Numbered from the stretch's first letter, positions 1 through 7,201 are shown. The stretch is 7,549 nt of DNA from Chloroflexota bacterium (GCA_011046405.1 DSAR01000127.1:1-7549); one strand, 5' to 3'. The notes: generated by a model from the sequence alone, not told the origin. Numbers and translations: made by a program.

Positions 1-3000
1 AGCAACACCATCGTCGTCAGCAATAGCGGGAATGGTATCCGCTGGACCAGCGTGGCTGGTTACAATCCGGCTTACAATAACGTGTGGCGTAATGCGCCGG
101 GCAATTACTATCGCGACGGGCAGAGTGTGGACGAGGTCGATGCGCCCGATGTCTCGGTCGATCCACGTTTCGCTGATCCATTGAGCGGCGACCTGCGCTT
201 GACGTTCAACTCGCCTTGTATCGACGCCGGCGATCCCGATTCCTCGCTGCCCACCGGACATGCGTGGGATTACGAGGGGAACAGCCGGCCGTTGCTCGAA
301 GGGTATGACATCGGCGCCTACGAGTATGGTTTCGTGGGCGAAAAGATGAACGTCGACTCTGCACAGCCGGCTGAAGTCATCACCTACACGATCCGGGTGA
401 CCAACACCGGCAGTGTCGCGCACACTATCCGGGTGACCGATACGCTACACCAGTACGTGGATTACACCCACACGCTGATCTACAGCCACGGCGCAGCCGA
501 GTATCTCACATCAACGCGTATGGTCTCTTGGACGGTGCACGTGGCCGGCGAGACGAGTGAGGAACTGACCTTTATGGCTCGCATCAAAGATGGTGTGGCC
601 TATGGGACGCCGATCACCAACGTGGCCTGGATCGATCAGGGGCACTTGCCGGTGGTGACCACCACGGTCGCGGCGGTTCAGGGCACTCGTTACGTAACGA
701 CAGATGGCGACGACACAGATAACGACTGCACGCTGGAACATAAGCCTTGCCAAACGGTGCAGCACGCCGTGGATCAGGCGCAGCCTGGCGACGCGGTGAA
801 GATCGCCCAGGGGACGTACGCGGAGTCGTTGAACGTGCACGAAGCGCTGACGCTCATCGGCGGCTATCCGCCTGATGCGCGCACGCTCGGCGCATGGGAC
901 GATTTCGATAACATCGGGTACACGACGACGTTGCAGGCTGCAAGTCCGGGTGATGGTGTGATCTCCATCATCTCCGAGACGGTGCGCTTGGTCGGGTTGC
1001 ACGTCACCGGCGGCACTAACGGCGTCCACGCGACGAACGAGGGTGGCGTCGATCTGTATCGCTCGTGGGTGCACGGGAACAGCGGCGACGGGTTGCTTGT
1101 GAGCGACGGCGTCTACATGGTGGCCAACAGCATCGTGGCCCAGAATAACGGTGTGGGCCTGCAGACATCTAACAGCGCGGGGATCGTGGCCCACGCCACT
1201 TTCGCCGATAACGCCAATGGTATGGTCGTCGACGGCGCTGCGCTGATCACCAACACCATCTTCTCTACCCACACGACCGGGGTGGCGGTGACCGCCGGCA
1301 GCGCTGAACTGTGGAACACGCTGTGGTGGGGCGGTGGTACCTATACTAACACGACAGGTGGGGGCAGCATCGTCGAGCGCTCGTCGGTGATTACCAGCCC
1401 GTTGTTCGTCAATCCCGCTGGTATGGATTATCACATCCAGCAAGAATCGGGCGCGATCGATCAGGGCATCCCAACTTACCTGACCGAGGACATCGACGGA
1501 GAGGCCCGTTGGGTGATGGAGTGGCCCGACATCGGCGCCCACGAGTTCCCGGTCGGGCTGGATAAGTATGGCCCGCCGTTCGCCGTTGCCGGTGAGACGA
1601 TCACCTATCGCATCGAACTCAAGACGGTCGACGTGGGTTTGATGATTACCGACGTCCTGCCCAATCACCTGACTTACGCCGGGGTGGTGACGTGCACCGA
1701 GGGAACCTGCGCCTACGATGTAGATCGGGATGCGATCACCTGGGCCGGCGACAGTGACGGGGACGTGACGATCACCTACACCGCGAGCATCACCAACTGG
1801 CTGGGCCGGGGGTACGTGATCACCAACTCCGCCTGGCTGATGCGGCAAGGCTATCTCAACGAGTCGTCGGCGTGGGAGACGGTGATCACGCCGGTGTTGG
1901 CGACGCGGTACGTGATGACAGACGGCGTGGACGTCGAGATAGATGGCACGCCCAACAGTTGCCAGCAGCCGTTGAAACCGTGCGAGACGATGCAGTGGGC
2001 CGTTGGACAGGCCCTGGACGGGGATACGATCAGGGTCGCCGCTGGACGATATACCAGTACCAACAACCCGCTCCTGCACGTGAATAAGGCGGTTACGTTG
2101 ATGGGTGGTTGTCAACCGAGCGATTGGGCCTGTGACCCGTTCAATCTGACCTACTTGGATGGGGAGAACGCGCGCCGCGTGATGTTGATCGATGGCACGG
2201 TTGGCCCGGTGACCGTGGATGGGTTCCACATCCTGAATGGACGGGCGACAAACAGCGGCGGGATTCGGGTCAATAATGCACACGTCGTTTTCTCGCGGAA
2301 TTGGATCTACGACAACGCGGCGACCGGCGGGCCTGGCGGCGCTTTGTACGGCAGTGGGGGGAACGTGACTTTGTCGCGTAACCGACTGTACAACAACTCT
2401 GCCACCACGAACGGCGGCGGCGTGTTTGCATTCGACACCGATTTCTTGATCGTCAATAACTTCATCGCGCAAAATAGCGCGACCAATGGTGACGGTTTGT
2501 ACCTGGATGGTTCTGGCGCTCGACGCGCCTCGGTGCTGCACAACACCATCGCCGATAACGCCGGCACCGGGATGCACGTCGGAAATTACAGTGTGGCGAT
2601 GACCAATACGATCGTAGCGGGTCACACGGTGGGTGTTTTTGCCTCGACCAATGCTGACGTCGACGCTCGCTCTACGCTGTGGTGGGCTAATACCCAGGAT
2701 ACCGGTGGCGCGTCTATCACGGATAATACGCCAGTGTCAGGCGATCCGCTGTTTGTGAATCCAGTCGAGATGGATTATCACATCAGCCTTGGCAGTGCTG
2801 CACATGACAGCGGTTGGCCGGTCGATTTGGCCGTGGATATCGATGGGGATCGCCGGCCTGCAGGCGCCGGTTACGACATCGGGGCGGATGAGTTGTCGGC
2901 CGAGATGGACGTGTTCAAGCGCGCCGACCCGGCCGAGGTGCGCGCCGGCGGGCGTTTGACCTACTCGATCTGGGTGACGAACACCGGCGATCTGGCGCTG

Positions 3001-3855
3001 ATCGTGGATATCGAGGATACGTTGCCGGGAGAGGTGAGCACGTCGGACCCCTTCAGTTGGTCTGGTGTGTCTATCGGTCTGGGAGAGACTTGGCAGGGCG
3101 CCATCGGCGTGATGGTCACGACCGAGATCAGTGTGCAGGTCGTGCTGACCAACGTGGTGCGGGCGACCGAGGTCGATGCGCTCGAAAAAGCGACGGGCGC
3201 CTACACCGAGACGTCGATGGCCCTACCGGTCAATCGAGCGCCCTACGAGCCGGTGAACCCTGATCCGGCAGATGGCGCGATAGACGTTTCCCTGAATCCG
3301 GTGCTCAGTTGGACCGGCGGCGATCCGGATAGTTGGGATACGGTGATTTACACAGTGGCCTTCGGGACTGAGGATCCGCCGCCGGTCGTAGGCTCTACAC
3401 AGGTTGCGAACTACGCCGTTGGCCCGTTGGATGAGGATACGACCTACTATTGGTCGATCACGGCGTCGGATGGGGTTAGCACGACTTCAGGCGCGGTCTG
3501 GCAGTTCACGACTCTGTTGAGTAACCAGGCGCCGTACGTGCATACGCCCGATCCAAGCGATGGCGCGACCGGTGTGCCGCTCGACAAGACGTTGGGTTGG
3601 GTGGGCGGTGACGATGATGGCGATCCGGTGACTTACACGCTCGCCCTGGGAACCAGTAGCCCGCCGCCGGTTGTAGCCTTCGATTTGACCAACACCAGCT
3701 ACACGCCGCCTGCCGGCCTCGAGGCCGAGATGACCTATACCTGGGTCGTCACGGCCACCGATGGCATCAGCGAGACGGTGGGTGGGCCGTGGGCCTTCAC
3801 GACGGGGACTGGGACGAATTACATCTACCTGCCGTTGGTCCTGCGGAATAACTAG
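1..3855 (+). CDS. Giant modular beta-helix / DUF11 surface protein, 5' end missing
   Basis: The reading frame is open from base 1 and the first residues already look like a beta-helix rung, so this is a partial gene; the GTG at 52 is not a believable start. Counting from the first codon in the window (1284 residues), the order is: end of a beta-helix with a choice-of-anchor Q-like closing segment (to about 108, DIGAYE); DUF11-like domain (114-227, VTNTG); DUF1565/beta-helix module (229-516); degenerate DUF11-like domain (520-633); second full beta-helix module (635-965); DUF11-like domain (966-1074); two Fn3/Ig-like repeats (1079-1171 and 1175-1268, each with PPPVV and ending in FTT); tail YLPLVLRNN. 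Short N/G/T-rich rungs such as NTIVAG and NNFIAQNSA support a right-handed parallel beta-helix. These families are typical of exported proteins, so it is probably secreted or surface-attached; the signal peptide would lie upstream. Carbohydrate binding or adhesion is possible, but no catalytic residues are recognisable. A terminator follows the stop codon. Confidence 0.9.
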   Translation, partial: SNTIVVSNSGNGIRWTSVAGYNPAYNNVWRNAPGNYYRDGQSVDEVDAPDVSVDPRFADPLSGDLRLTFNSPCIDAGDPDSSLPTGHAWDYEGNSRPLLEGYDIGAYEYGFVGEKMNVDSAQPAEVITYTIRVTNTGSVAHTIRVTDTLHQYVDYTHTLIYSHGAAEYLTSTRMVSWTVHVAGETSEELTFMARIKDGVAYGTPITNVAWIDQGHLPVVTTTVAAVQGTRYVTTDGDDTDNDCTLEHKPCQTVQHAVDQAQPGDAVKIAQGTYAESLNVHEALTLIGGYPPDARTLGAWDDFDNIGYTTTLQAASPGDGVISIISETVRLVGLHVTGGTNGVHATNEGGVDLYRSWVHGNSGDGLLVSDGVYMVANSIVAQNNGVGLQTSNSAGIVAHATFADNANGMVVDGAALITNTIFSTHTTGVAVTAGSAELWNTLWWGGGTYTNTTGGGSIVERSSVITSPLFVNPAGMDYHIQQESGAIDQGIPTYLTEDIDGEARWVMEWPDIGAHEFPVGLDKYGPPFAVAGETITYRIELKTVDVGLMITDVLPNHLTYAGVVTCTEGTCAYDVDRDAITWAGDSDGDVTITYTASITNWLGRGYVITNSAWLMRQGYLNESSAWETVITPVLATRYVMTDGVDVEIDGTPNSCQQPLKPCETMQWAVGQALDGDTIRVAAGRYTSTNNPLLHVNKAVTLMGGCQPSDWACDPFNLTYLDGENARRVMLIDGTVGPVTVDGFHILNGRATNSGGIRVNNAHVVFSRNWIYDNAATGGPGGALYGSGGNVTLSRNRLYNNSATTNGGGVFAFDTDFLIVNNFIAQNSATNGDGLYLDGSGARRASVLHNTIADNAGTGMHVGNYSVAMTNTIVAGHTVGVFASTNADVDARSTLWWANTQDTGGASITDNTPVSGDPLFVNPVEMDYHISLGSAAHDSGWPVDLAVDIDGDRRPAGAGYDIGADELSAEMDVFKRADPAEVRAGGRLTYSIWVTNTGDLALIVDIEDTLPGEVSTSDPFSWSGVSIGLGETWQGAIGVMVTTEISVQVVLTNVVRATEVDALEKATGAYTETSMALPVNRAPYEPVNPDPADGAIDVSLNPVLSWTGGDPDSWDTVIYTVAFGTEDPPPVVGSTQVANYAVGPLDEDTTYYWSITASDGVSTTSGAVWQFTTLLSNQAPYVHTPDPSDGATGVPLDKTLGWVGGDDDGDPVTYTLALGTSSPPPVVAFDLTNTSYTPPAGLEAEMTYTWVVTATDGISETVGGPWAFTTGTGTNYIYLPLVLRNN
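685..1902 (+). repeat. Repeat module, copy 2 (beta-helix + Q-like end + DUF11-like)
   Basis: Inside the giant gene. It opens with RYVTTDG, a Cys-x6-Cys pair and TVQHAV. It runs through beta-helix rungs to LWW, then SPLFVNP..MDYHI, AID.G, DIDGEARW and DIGAHE, and closes with a DUF11-like domain that has lost the usual VTNTG sequence. The same ordered landmarks recur in the next copy, which shows intragenic duplication of a unit of about 1.2 kb. Boundaries are approximate and drawn at the RYV motifs. Confidence 0.75.
1903..3222 (+). repeat. Repeat module, copy 3 (beta-helix + Q-like end + DUF11-like)
   Basis: Second full copy, in the same order: RYVMTDG, Cys-x6-Cys, TMQWAV, rungs, STLWW, DPLFVNP..MDYHI, DIDGDRRP, YDIGADE, then a DUF11-like domain with intact VTNTG. 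It is about 100 bp longer than copy 2, mainly from extra glycine-rich rungs around 2320-2440. An earlier copy is represented only by its end, before position 685. Confidence 0.75.
3235..3804 (+). repeat. Two tandem Fn3/Ig-like repeats in the giant gene
   Basis: Repeat one spans about 3235-3513 and repeat two about 3523-3804. Shared landmarks in order are AP(Y), PDP.DGA, VSL or VPL, W.GGD.D, YT.A.GT, PPPVV, (T)YYW or YTW, T.(S/T)DG(V/I)S and W.FTT. Such repeats usually act as spacers or binding domains that hold the C-terminus of extracellular proteins. The aspartate-rich turns (GGDPDSWD, GGDDDGDP) could bind calcium, which is inference only. Confidence 0.75.
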
Positions 3856-3892
3856 CGTCAAATCAAGTTGATGATGTAGCAGCAGGATATCG

Positions 3893-3936
3893 CCCTCCCG
3901 CAGACGTGAATGTCGTTTGCGGGAGGGGGTTTGTTT
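3893..3936 (+). terminator. Rho-independent terminator after the giant surface-protein gene
   Basis: The arms 3893-3906 and 3914-3927 form a 14-bp stem with a single G-T wobble and a 7-base loop. The ten outermost pairs (CCCTCCCGCA / TGCGGGAGGG) are perfect. Two further G's and then TTTGTTT (3930-3936) follow. It lies 37 bases after the stop codon, as expected for the end of this transcript. Confidence 0.88.
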
Positions 3937-3959
3937 AGGGCTCAAGTGATGTAGGTGCC

Positions 3960-5126
3960 ATGAGTTATAGTTGGCGAACGCGGGTTTTTCTTATCGTGCT
4001 TCTTTTCATCGCGCTGCGGTTCATGCTGATGGCGACCTTGCCCGCTGAGAACTTGACCCTTTACGGTGATTACCTTTATTATTACAGGTTGGCTGCATAT
4101 TCCGATCAAGGCTATCTACCCTTCATTCACTATTGGTCGGAGTATCCTCCTATCTTTCCCTTTCTGTCGGTGCTCGTCTATCAGTTAGGTCATCTCTTCG
4201 GCGGCGGTTATCACGTTTACGTTTACCTGATGGGATTTGTGATGCTGGTGTTCAACACTGGCAACCTGATTTTGTTCCTGCGCCTGGCGCGGCGGTTGCG
4301 AGGCGACACGAAGGCCGAACAGTTGGGTTGGGTTTATAGCGTTTTGTTTGTACCGCTGATCTATACCTGGTGGAATTTCGACGCGATCACGGTATTTACT
4401 TTCTTACTCACGCTAGATCTTTTAATGCTCGGGTGTGAACGCTGCTCGGCTGTCGTGATGGGTGTGGGAGGAATGGTCAAACTTTTACCCTTCCTCATTT
4501 TCCCTGTGGTCATGCGGACACGTCCGTGGCGTCGTTGGTTGATTTATGGGATCGTGGTCGCCTTAGTGCTTGGATTGATCGTTATTCCTCTGTTGTTGCT
4601 TGGCGGGCCAGTGGCTATCGCTTCGTTTCGCTCGCCCGGTAGCTGGTCGTCGTGGCAGACTGTTTGGGCGCTTTTGGACGGCAATATGCGCACTGGTCTA
4701 TTGGGGCCTCCCTCCGATCATTTTGATTTGGCGAAGGCGACGACGCCGGTTGGTAATCCGCCAGTGGCGCCTGAATGGATAAAACTTCTCTTTTTCGGCG
4801 CGATCTACGCGGTGATACTTTTGCGGGCACGGTTGCGTGAAAATCCTCGGCGGATGATTTCTTTTGTTGGTTTGACCTTTGTCCTATTTCTATTATGGTC
4901 CAAGGGATGGAGCCCTCAGTGGCAGACGTTTCTGTTTCCTCTTCTATTGCTCATACTACCTTTGCGTCGGAGCTTGCTCATTATTCTCGTCTTGAGTTTT
5001 ATCAGTCTTGCTGAATGGCCGGTTATGCTTTCGCGGGGATTGAATCAATGGCTTTATTTGACTGTCCCGCTGCGAACGGGCGTCTTTGTGTTGTTGGCTG
5101 TGGATTTGTGGCAGAGAGTAAAGTGA
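3960..5126 (+). CDS. Polytopic GT-C type glycosyltransferase (DUF2029/GT87-like)
   Basis: The 388-residue protein is mostly hydrophobic, with roughly ten membrane segments beginning at about residues 8-27. Landmarks fit the GT-C fold and especially DUF2029/GT87 mannosyltransferase-like proteins: an acidic first outer loop (LYGD, Asp37), HYWSEYPP (58-64) before the second helix, WNFD (138-141), GMVKLLPFLIFP (171-182) and SKGWSPQW (314-321). Family members transfer a sugar from a polyprenyl-phosphate donor on the outer face of the membrane to a glycolipid, polysaccharide or protein; the acceptor here is unknown. Length is normal for the family. ATG 3960 is preferred because it retains the first helix, and the upstream frame reaches a stop at 3936-3938 with no other start codon. 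The only ribosome binding candidate, AGGTG at 3953-3957, sits just 2 bases from the ATG. No promoter is visible in the short gap after the terminator. Confidence 0.8.
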   Translation: MSYSWRTRVFLIVLLFIALRFMLMATLPAENLTLYGDYLYYYRLAAYSDQGYLPFIHYWSEYPPIFPFLSVLVYQLGHLFGGGYHVYVYLMGFVMLVFNTGNLILFLRLARRLRGDTKAEQLGWVYSVLFVPLIYTWWNFDAITVFTFLLTLDLLMLGCERCSAVVMGVGGMVKLLPFLIFPVVMRTRPWRRWLIYGIVVALVLGLIVIPLLLLGGPVAIASFRSPGSWSSWQTVWALLDGNMRTGLLGPPSDHFDLAKATTPVGNPPVAPEWIKLLFFGAIYAVILLRARLRENPRRMISFVGLTFVLFLLWSKGWSPQWQTFLFPLLLLILPLRRSLLIILVLSFISLAEWPVMLSRGLNQWLYLTVPLRTGVFVLLAVDLWQRVK

Positions 5127-5135
5127 GCAATTTTC

Positions 5136-5162
5136 GATATTTCGTTCGTGATATTTCGTTCG
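5136..5162 (+). repeat. Direct repeat of 13 bp, 14-bp period
   Basis: GATATTTCGTTCG occurs at 5136-5148 and again, without mismatch, at 5150-5162. The copies start 14 bases apart, with one T between them. The second copy runs into the palindrome TTCGCGAA (5159-5166). It lies just after the glycosyltransferase stop codon and about 70-100 bases upstream of the putative promoter of the response regulator gene. It could be a tandem operator site or a simple slippage duplication. Confidence 0.7.
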
Positions 5163-5234
5163 CGAAGAGGGCTCTCCTGCAAATCTCTGGCGCTACTTTT
5201 TTTGGCAGGTCGTCAACCGTCGCACTCAGGCGAT

Positions 5235-5264
5235 TTGTCTTTCCTCCTTGTAGTGTGGTATACT
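5235..5264 (+). promoter_or_regulatory. Putative sigma-70 type promoter of the regulator-kinase operon
   Basis: The -35 candidate is TTGTCT (5235-5240) and the -10 is TATACT (5259-5264), with an 18-base spacer. The -10 is preceded by TGG, giving an extended -10 element. Transcription would begin near 5271, leaving a leader of about 34 bases. An overlapping alternative -10, TGC-TATAGA at 5265-5273, cannot be excluded. Confidence 0.55.
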
Positions 5265-5292
5265 TGCTATAGAGAGGGGATGCCAATAGATC

Positions 5293-5298
5293 GGGGGG
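5293..5298 (+). promoter_or_regulatory. G-only ribosome binding site of the response regulator
   Basis: Six G's end 6 bases before ATG 5305. This is not a textbook AGGAGG, but five of the G's can pair with the CCUCC of 16S rRNA using one G-U pair. The spacing supports the chosen start. Confidence 0.6.
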
Positions 5299-5304
5299 TA
5301 AAGC

Positions 5305-6003
5305 ATGACGAATAAAATTAACGTGCTAATCGTCGACGATCATCCTGTTTTTCGTCAAGGGTTACGGAATATCCTGGATGTGCACGAGGATTTGGCGATC
5401 ATAGGGTCAGCGACCGACGGCCCGGAGGCGATCGAACTGGTTCAAGACTTGGAACCGGATGTCGTGCTGATGGATATCAATTTGCCGACCCTTAACGGCC
5501 TGCAGGCGACGCGCCAGTTGAAGTCGATCTGTGCTGACGTGAAAGTGATTATGCTCACAGCTTATGACGACGAAGAGCAGGTGTACCATTCGATCCGGGC
5601 GGGAGCATCTGCCTATTATTCTAAAGACGTTAGTCCAGAGCGCTTGGTGGACGTCATTAGGCACGTTAGTCAAGGGCGCTACGTGATTGGCGAGAGGGTT
5701 TTAGACGAGGATGACATAGGCGATTGGCTCTTGGAGGAGTTTCGTCGTTTTGGAGGGGAGATTTTCGATGCGGACGATCGCTTTCTCGATCCCCTTTCAC
5801 CCAGAGAGATGCAGATATTAGAACGGGTCATTCAGGGCATGAGTAATCGAGAGATTGCCTACAACCTTGGAATTAGCCACCAGACGGTCAAAAATCACAT
5901 GACGTCTATCCTGAGCAAACTGGGCGTGTCGGATCGAACACAGGCTGCCGTCTATGCATTGCGGCATGGCTGGGTGCCTTTGCGTGGGGACAAAGAGCCG
6001 TGA
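5305..6003 (+). CDS. NarL/LuxR-family (DegU-like) response regulator
   Basis: A 232-residue cytoplasmic DNA-binding response regulator of normal family length (Bacillus DegU has 229). The receiver domain (about 5-122) has all key residues: acidic pair Asp11-Asp12, phospho-acceptor Asp57 in LMDINLP, Thr85 and Lys107. An acidic linker (about 133-160) leads to a LuxR-type helix-turn-helix (163-222) with LSPREMQIL, GMSNREIAYNLGIS and TVKNHMTSILSKLGV. The ending DRTQAAV..A...GWVPLR resembles DegU and LiaR relatives. Phosphorylation of Asp57 by the kinase encoded next should promote dimerisation and binding to target promoters, which cannot be identified from this window. It is the first gene of an apparent two-gene operon, with 50 bases and no terminator before the kinase gene. 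Assignment to the family is secure; the DegU-like label is by resemblance. Confidence 0.95.
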   Translation: MTNKINVLIVDDHPVFRQGLRNILDVHEDLAIIGSATDGPEAIELVQDLEPDVVLMDINLPTLNGLQATRQLKSICADVKVIMLTAYDDEEQVYHSIRAGASAYYSKDVSPERLVDVIRHVSQGRYVIGERVLDEDDIGDWLLEEFRRFGGEIFDADDRFLDPLSPREMQILERVIQGMSNREIAYNLGISHQTVKNHMTSILSKLGVSDRTQAAVYALRHGWVPLRGDKEP

Positions 6004-6041
6004 CAGTCTTTGAACGTCTTTATTTATCTTGAAGCAGTGAA

Positions 6042-6050
6042 TAGGAGCGG
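6042..6050 (+). promoter_or_regulatory. Ribosome binding site of the histidine kinase gene
   Basis: TAGGAGCGG contains GGAG at 6044-6047, six bases before ATG 6054, and supports that start. The 50-base gap after the regulator gene shows no hairpin terminator and no clear promoter, which argues for co-transcription. Confidence 0.65.
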
Positions 6051-6053
6051 AAT

Positions 6054-7106
6054 ATGCATGTATCCAGTGAAAGCCCTAAAGAGCCCTTTGAAACGTTTTT
6101 TGACGATTGCAGGCAGGATCAGGAACAGACACAGCGGGAATTGAAAGAAATCGACCTTTTGATTCAACAGACGACGGCCGAGGTTGAACGCCTAGCTCAA
6201 CGCAATACCCAGGTGACGAATCGGCTGAGGCAAATAGAATTGAACTTGGATACCGCGCCGCGACAGGACATCAAGGACGCTTATGCAGCCGTTCTGGATA
6301 CGCAACAACGTCTTTTTACGATGCGGGGGCAGTTGGAAAAATTGCAGAGCAATCAGCGTAATCTGGAACGCTATCTCGATCTGCTTCGTACGATCGTTGA
6401 TATGGCTGCCGAAACTGATCGGAGTCAGCGAGCGGCGGAGGAAGCGGAAGGAAGCACCCAACCATTGGTCGTCCGAATTATCGAGGCCCAGGAGAGAGAG
6501 CGACTGCGCCTAAGTCGTCAGATGCACGATGGGCCGGCCCAATCCTTGACTAATCTTATTCTCCAAGCCGAGATTTGCGAAAGGCTCTTTGAGACCGATA
6601 CGGATCGAGCGCGAGCGGAACTGGCGAATCTGAGAAACGCGGTTGCAGGGACGTTTCAGACGGTCAAGGGTTTTATCTTGAATCTACGTCCGATGATGCT
6701 GGATGATTTGGGTGTCATTCCGACCCTTAAACGCTACGTCGATAGCTTTTCTGATAACAATGGGGTGGCCACCCATCTCATGGTGACAGGCAAAGAGCGT
6801 CGATTGGAATCTCACAAAGAGGTGACGATCTTCCGGCTCATCCAGCAGTTGTTGAATAACGCCGTCGAATATAGTCAGGCGACCCATATTCAAATCAACC
6901 TCGATATGGGAGATGACGCGCTTCGCGTTTCGGTTGAGGACAACGGTAGTGGATTTGATCTCTCGGAATTGTCCGAGTCGACAGAGGCGGATCAAATGGG
7001 ATTGATGACCATGCGGGAGAGAGTGGATATGTTGGGGGGAGAGATTCATTTCGATAGCGGGCCGGGAAGGGGCACGAAGGTCAGTTTCGAGCTTTCGGCT
7101 TCTTGA
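6054..7106 (+). CDS. Soluble DegS-like sensor histidine kinase
   Basis: A 350-residue kinase without signal peptide or membrane segments, so it senses from the cytoplasm. Residues of about 18-135 are charged, heptad-like and predicted coiled coil, as in Bacillus DegS. The dimerisation/phosphotransfer domain (HisKA_3) has EAQERERLRLSRQMHDGPAQ, with phospho-acceptor His158 and the D-x3-Q signature (Asp159, Gln163) linked to phosphatase activity in this family; HDGPAQ is characteristic of DegS-like kinases. The HATPase domain (about 250-348) shows the N box LLNNAVEYS (266-274), G1 box DNGSGF (296-301), GLMTMRERV (316-324) and GPGRGTKV (336-343). All catalytic landmarks are intact. The expected partner is the response regulator encoded immediately upstream. 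The input signal is unknown, since no PAS, GAF or other sensor fold is evident; the coiled coil itself may bind a partner protein. Confidence 0.95.
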   Translation: MHVSSESPKEPFETFFDDCRQDQEQTQRELKEIDLLIQQTTAEVERLAQRNTQVTNRLRQIELNLDTAPRQDIKDAYAAVLDTQQRLFTMRGQLEKLQSNQRNLERYLDLLRTIVDMAAETDRSQRAAEEAEGSTQPLVVRIIEAQERERLRLSRQMHDGPAQSLTNLILQAEICERLFETDTDRARAELANLRNAVAGTFQTVKGFILNLRPMMLDDLGVIPTLKRYVDSFSDNNGVATHLMVTGKERRLESHKEVTIFRLIQQLLNNAVEYSQATHIQINLDMGDDALRVSVEDNGSGFDLSELSESTEADQMGLMTMRERVDMLGGEIHFDSGPGRGTKVSFELSAS

Positions 7107-7138
7107 ATCCATTTTAGGCGGATAGTACTAACTTCCTA

Positions 7139-7167
7139 TTGATAAATTACTAAAAATCTATTATAAT
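7139..7167 (+). promoter_or_regulatory. Near-consensus sigma-70 type promoter of the pilin gene
   Basis: TTGATA (7139-7144) and TATAAT (7162-7167) are separated by 17 bases. That is five of six matches at -35, a perfect -10 and optimal spacing, in an A/T-rich stretch. Transcription should start near 7174, giving a leader of about 28 bases. An 8-bp palindrome, TAGTACTA (7123-7130), lies just upstream. Confidence 0.85.
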
Positions 7168-7187
7168 GTAGTCAAATTCAATCAGAA

Positions 7188-7195
7188 GGGAGGTG
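7188..7195 (+). promoter_or_regulatory. Strong Shine-Dalgarno of the pilin gene
   Basis: GGGAGGTG (7188-7195), continued by A, gives an 8-base match (GGAGGTGA) to the 16S rRNA tail. GGAGG ends 8 bases before ATG 7202. It is the strongest ribosome binding site in the window and decides the start of this very short gene. Confidence 0.88.
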
Positions 7196-7201
7196 AAAAA
7201 A

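Noticed and set aside
52..54. GTG at 52 as the start of the giant gene
   Set aside because: The frame is open back to base 1 and the 17 upstream codons read as a beta-helix rung (NTIVVSNSGNGI). No Shine-Dalgarno or signal peptide follows, so the gene begins outside the window.
511..2625. 704-codon open frame on the - strand opposite the surface-protein gene
   Set aside because: Its translation is rich in Arg, His, Val and Asp with no recognisable domain, and it lies wholly opposite clear DUF11 and beta-helix coding sequence. GC-rich repetitive sense codons easily keep the antisense frame open. No supported start or promoter was seen for it.
3856..5126. Horizontal transfer of the glycosyltransferase because it looks more T-rich than the surface-protein gene
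   Set aside because: A multi-helix membrane protein needs many T-rich codons (Phe, Leu, Ile, Val), and the following regulatory genes look similarly less GC-rich. Composition alone does not support transfer, and no mobile-element remnants are visible.
5167..5215. Possible terminator after the glycosyltransferase gene
   Set aside because: There is a run of seven T's (about 5197-5203), but no stable stem directly precedes it; only a weak AGAG..CTCT pairing and a CTGC..GCAG pair with a long loop are available.
5015..5286. Short overlapping frames (85 and 87 codons) around the end of the glycosyltransferase gene and the following gap
   Set aside because: They overlap the conserved hydrophobic C-terminus of the glycosyltransferase or run through the direct repeat and promoter. 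They lack ribosome sites and recognisable motifs.
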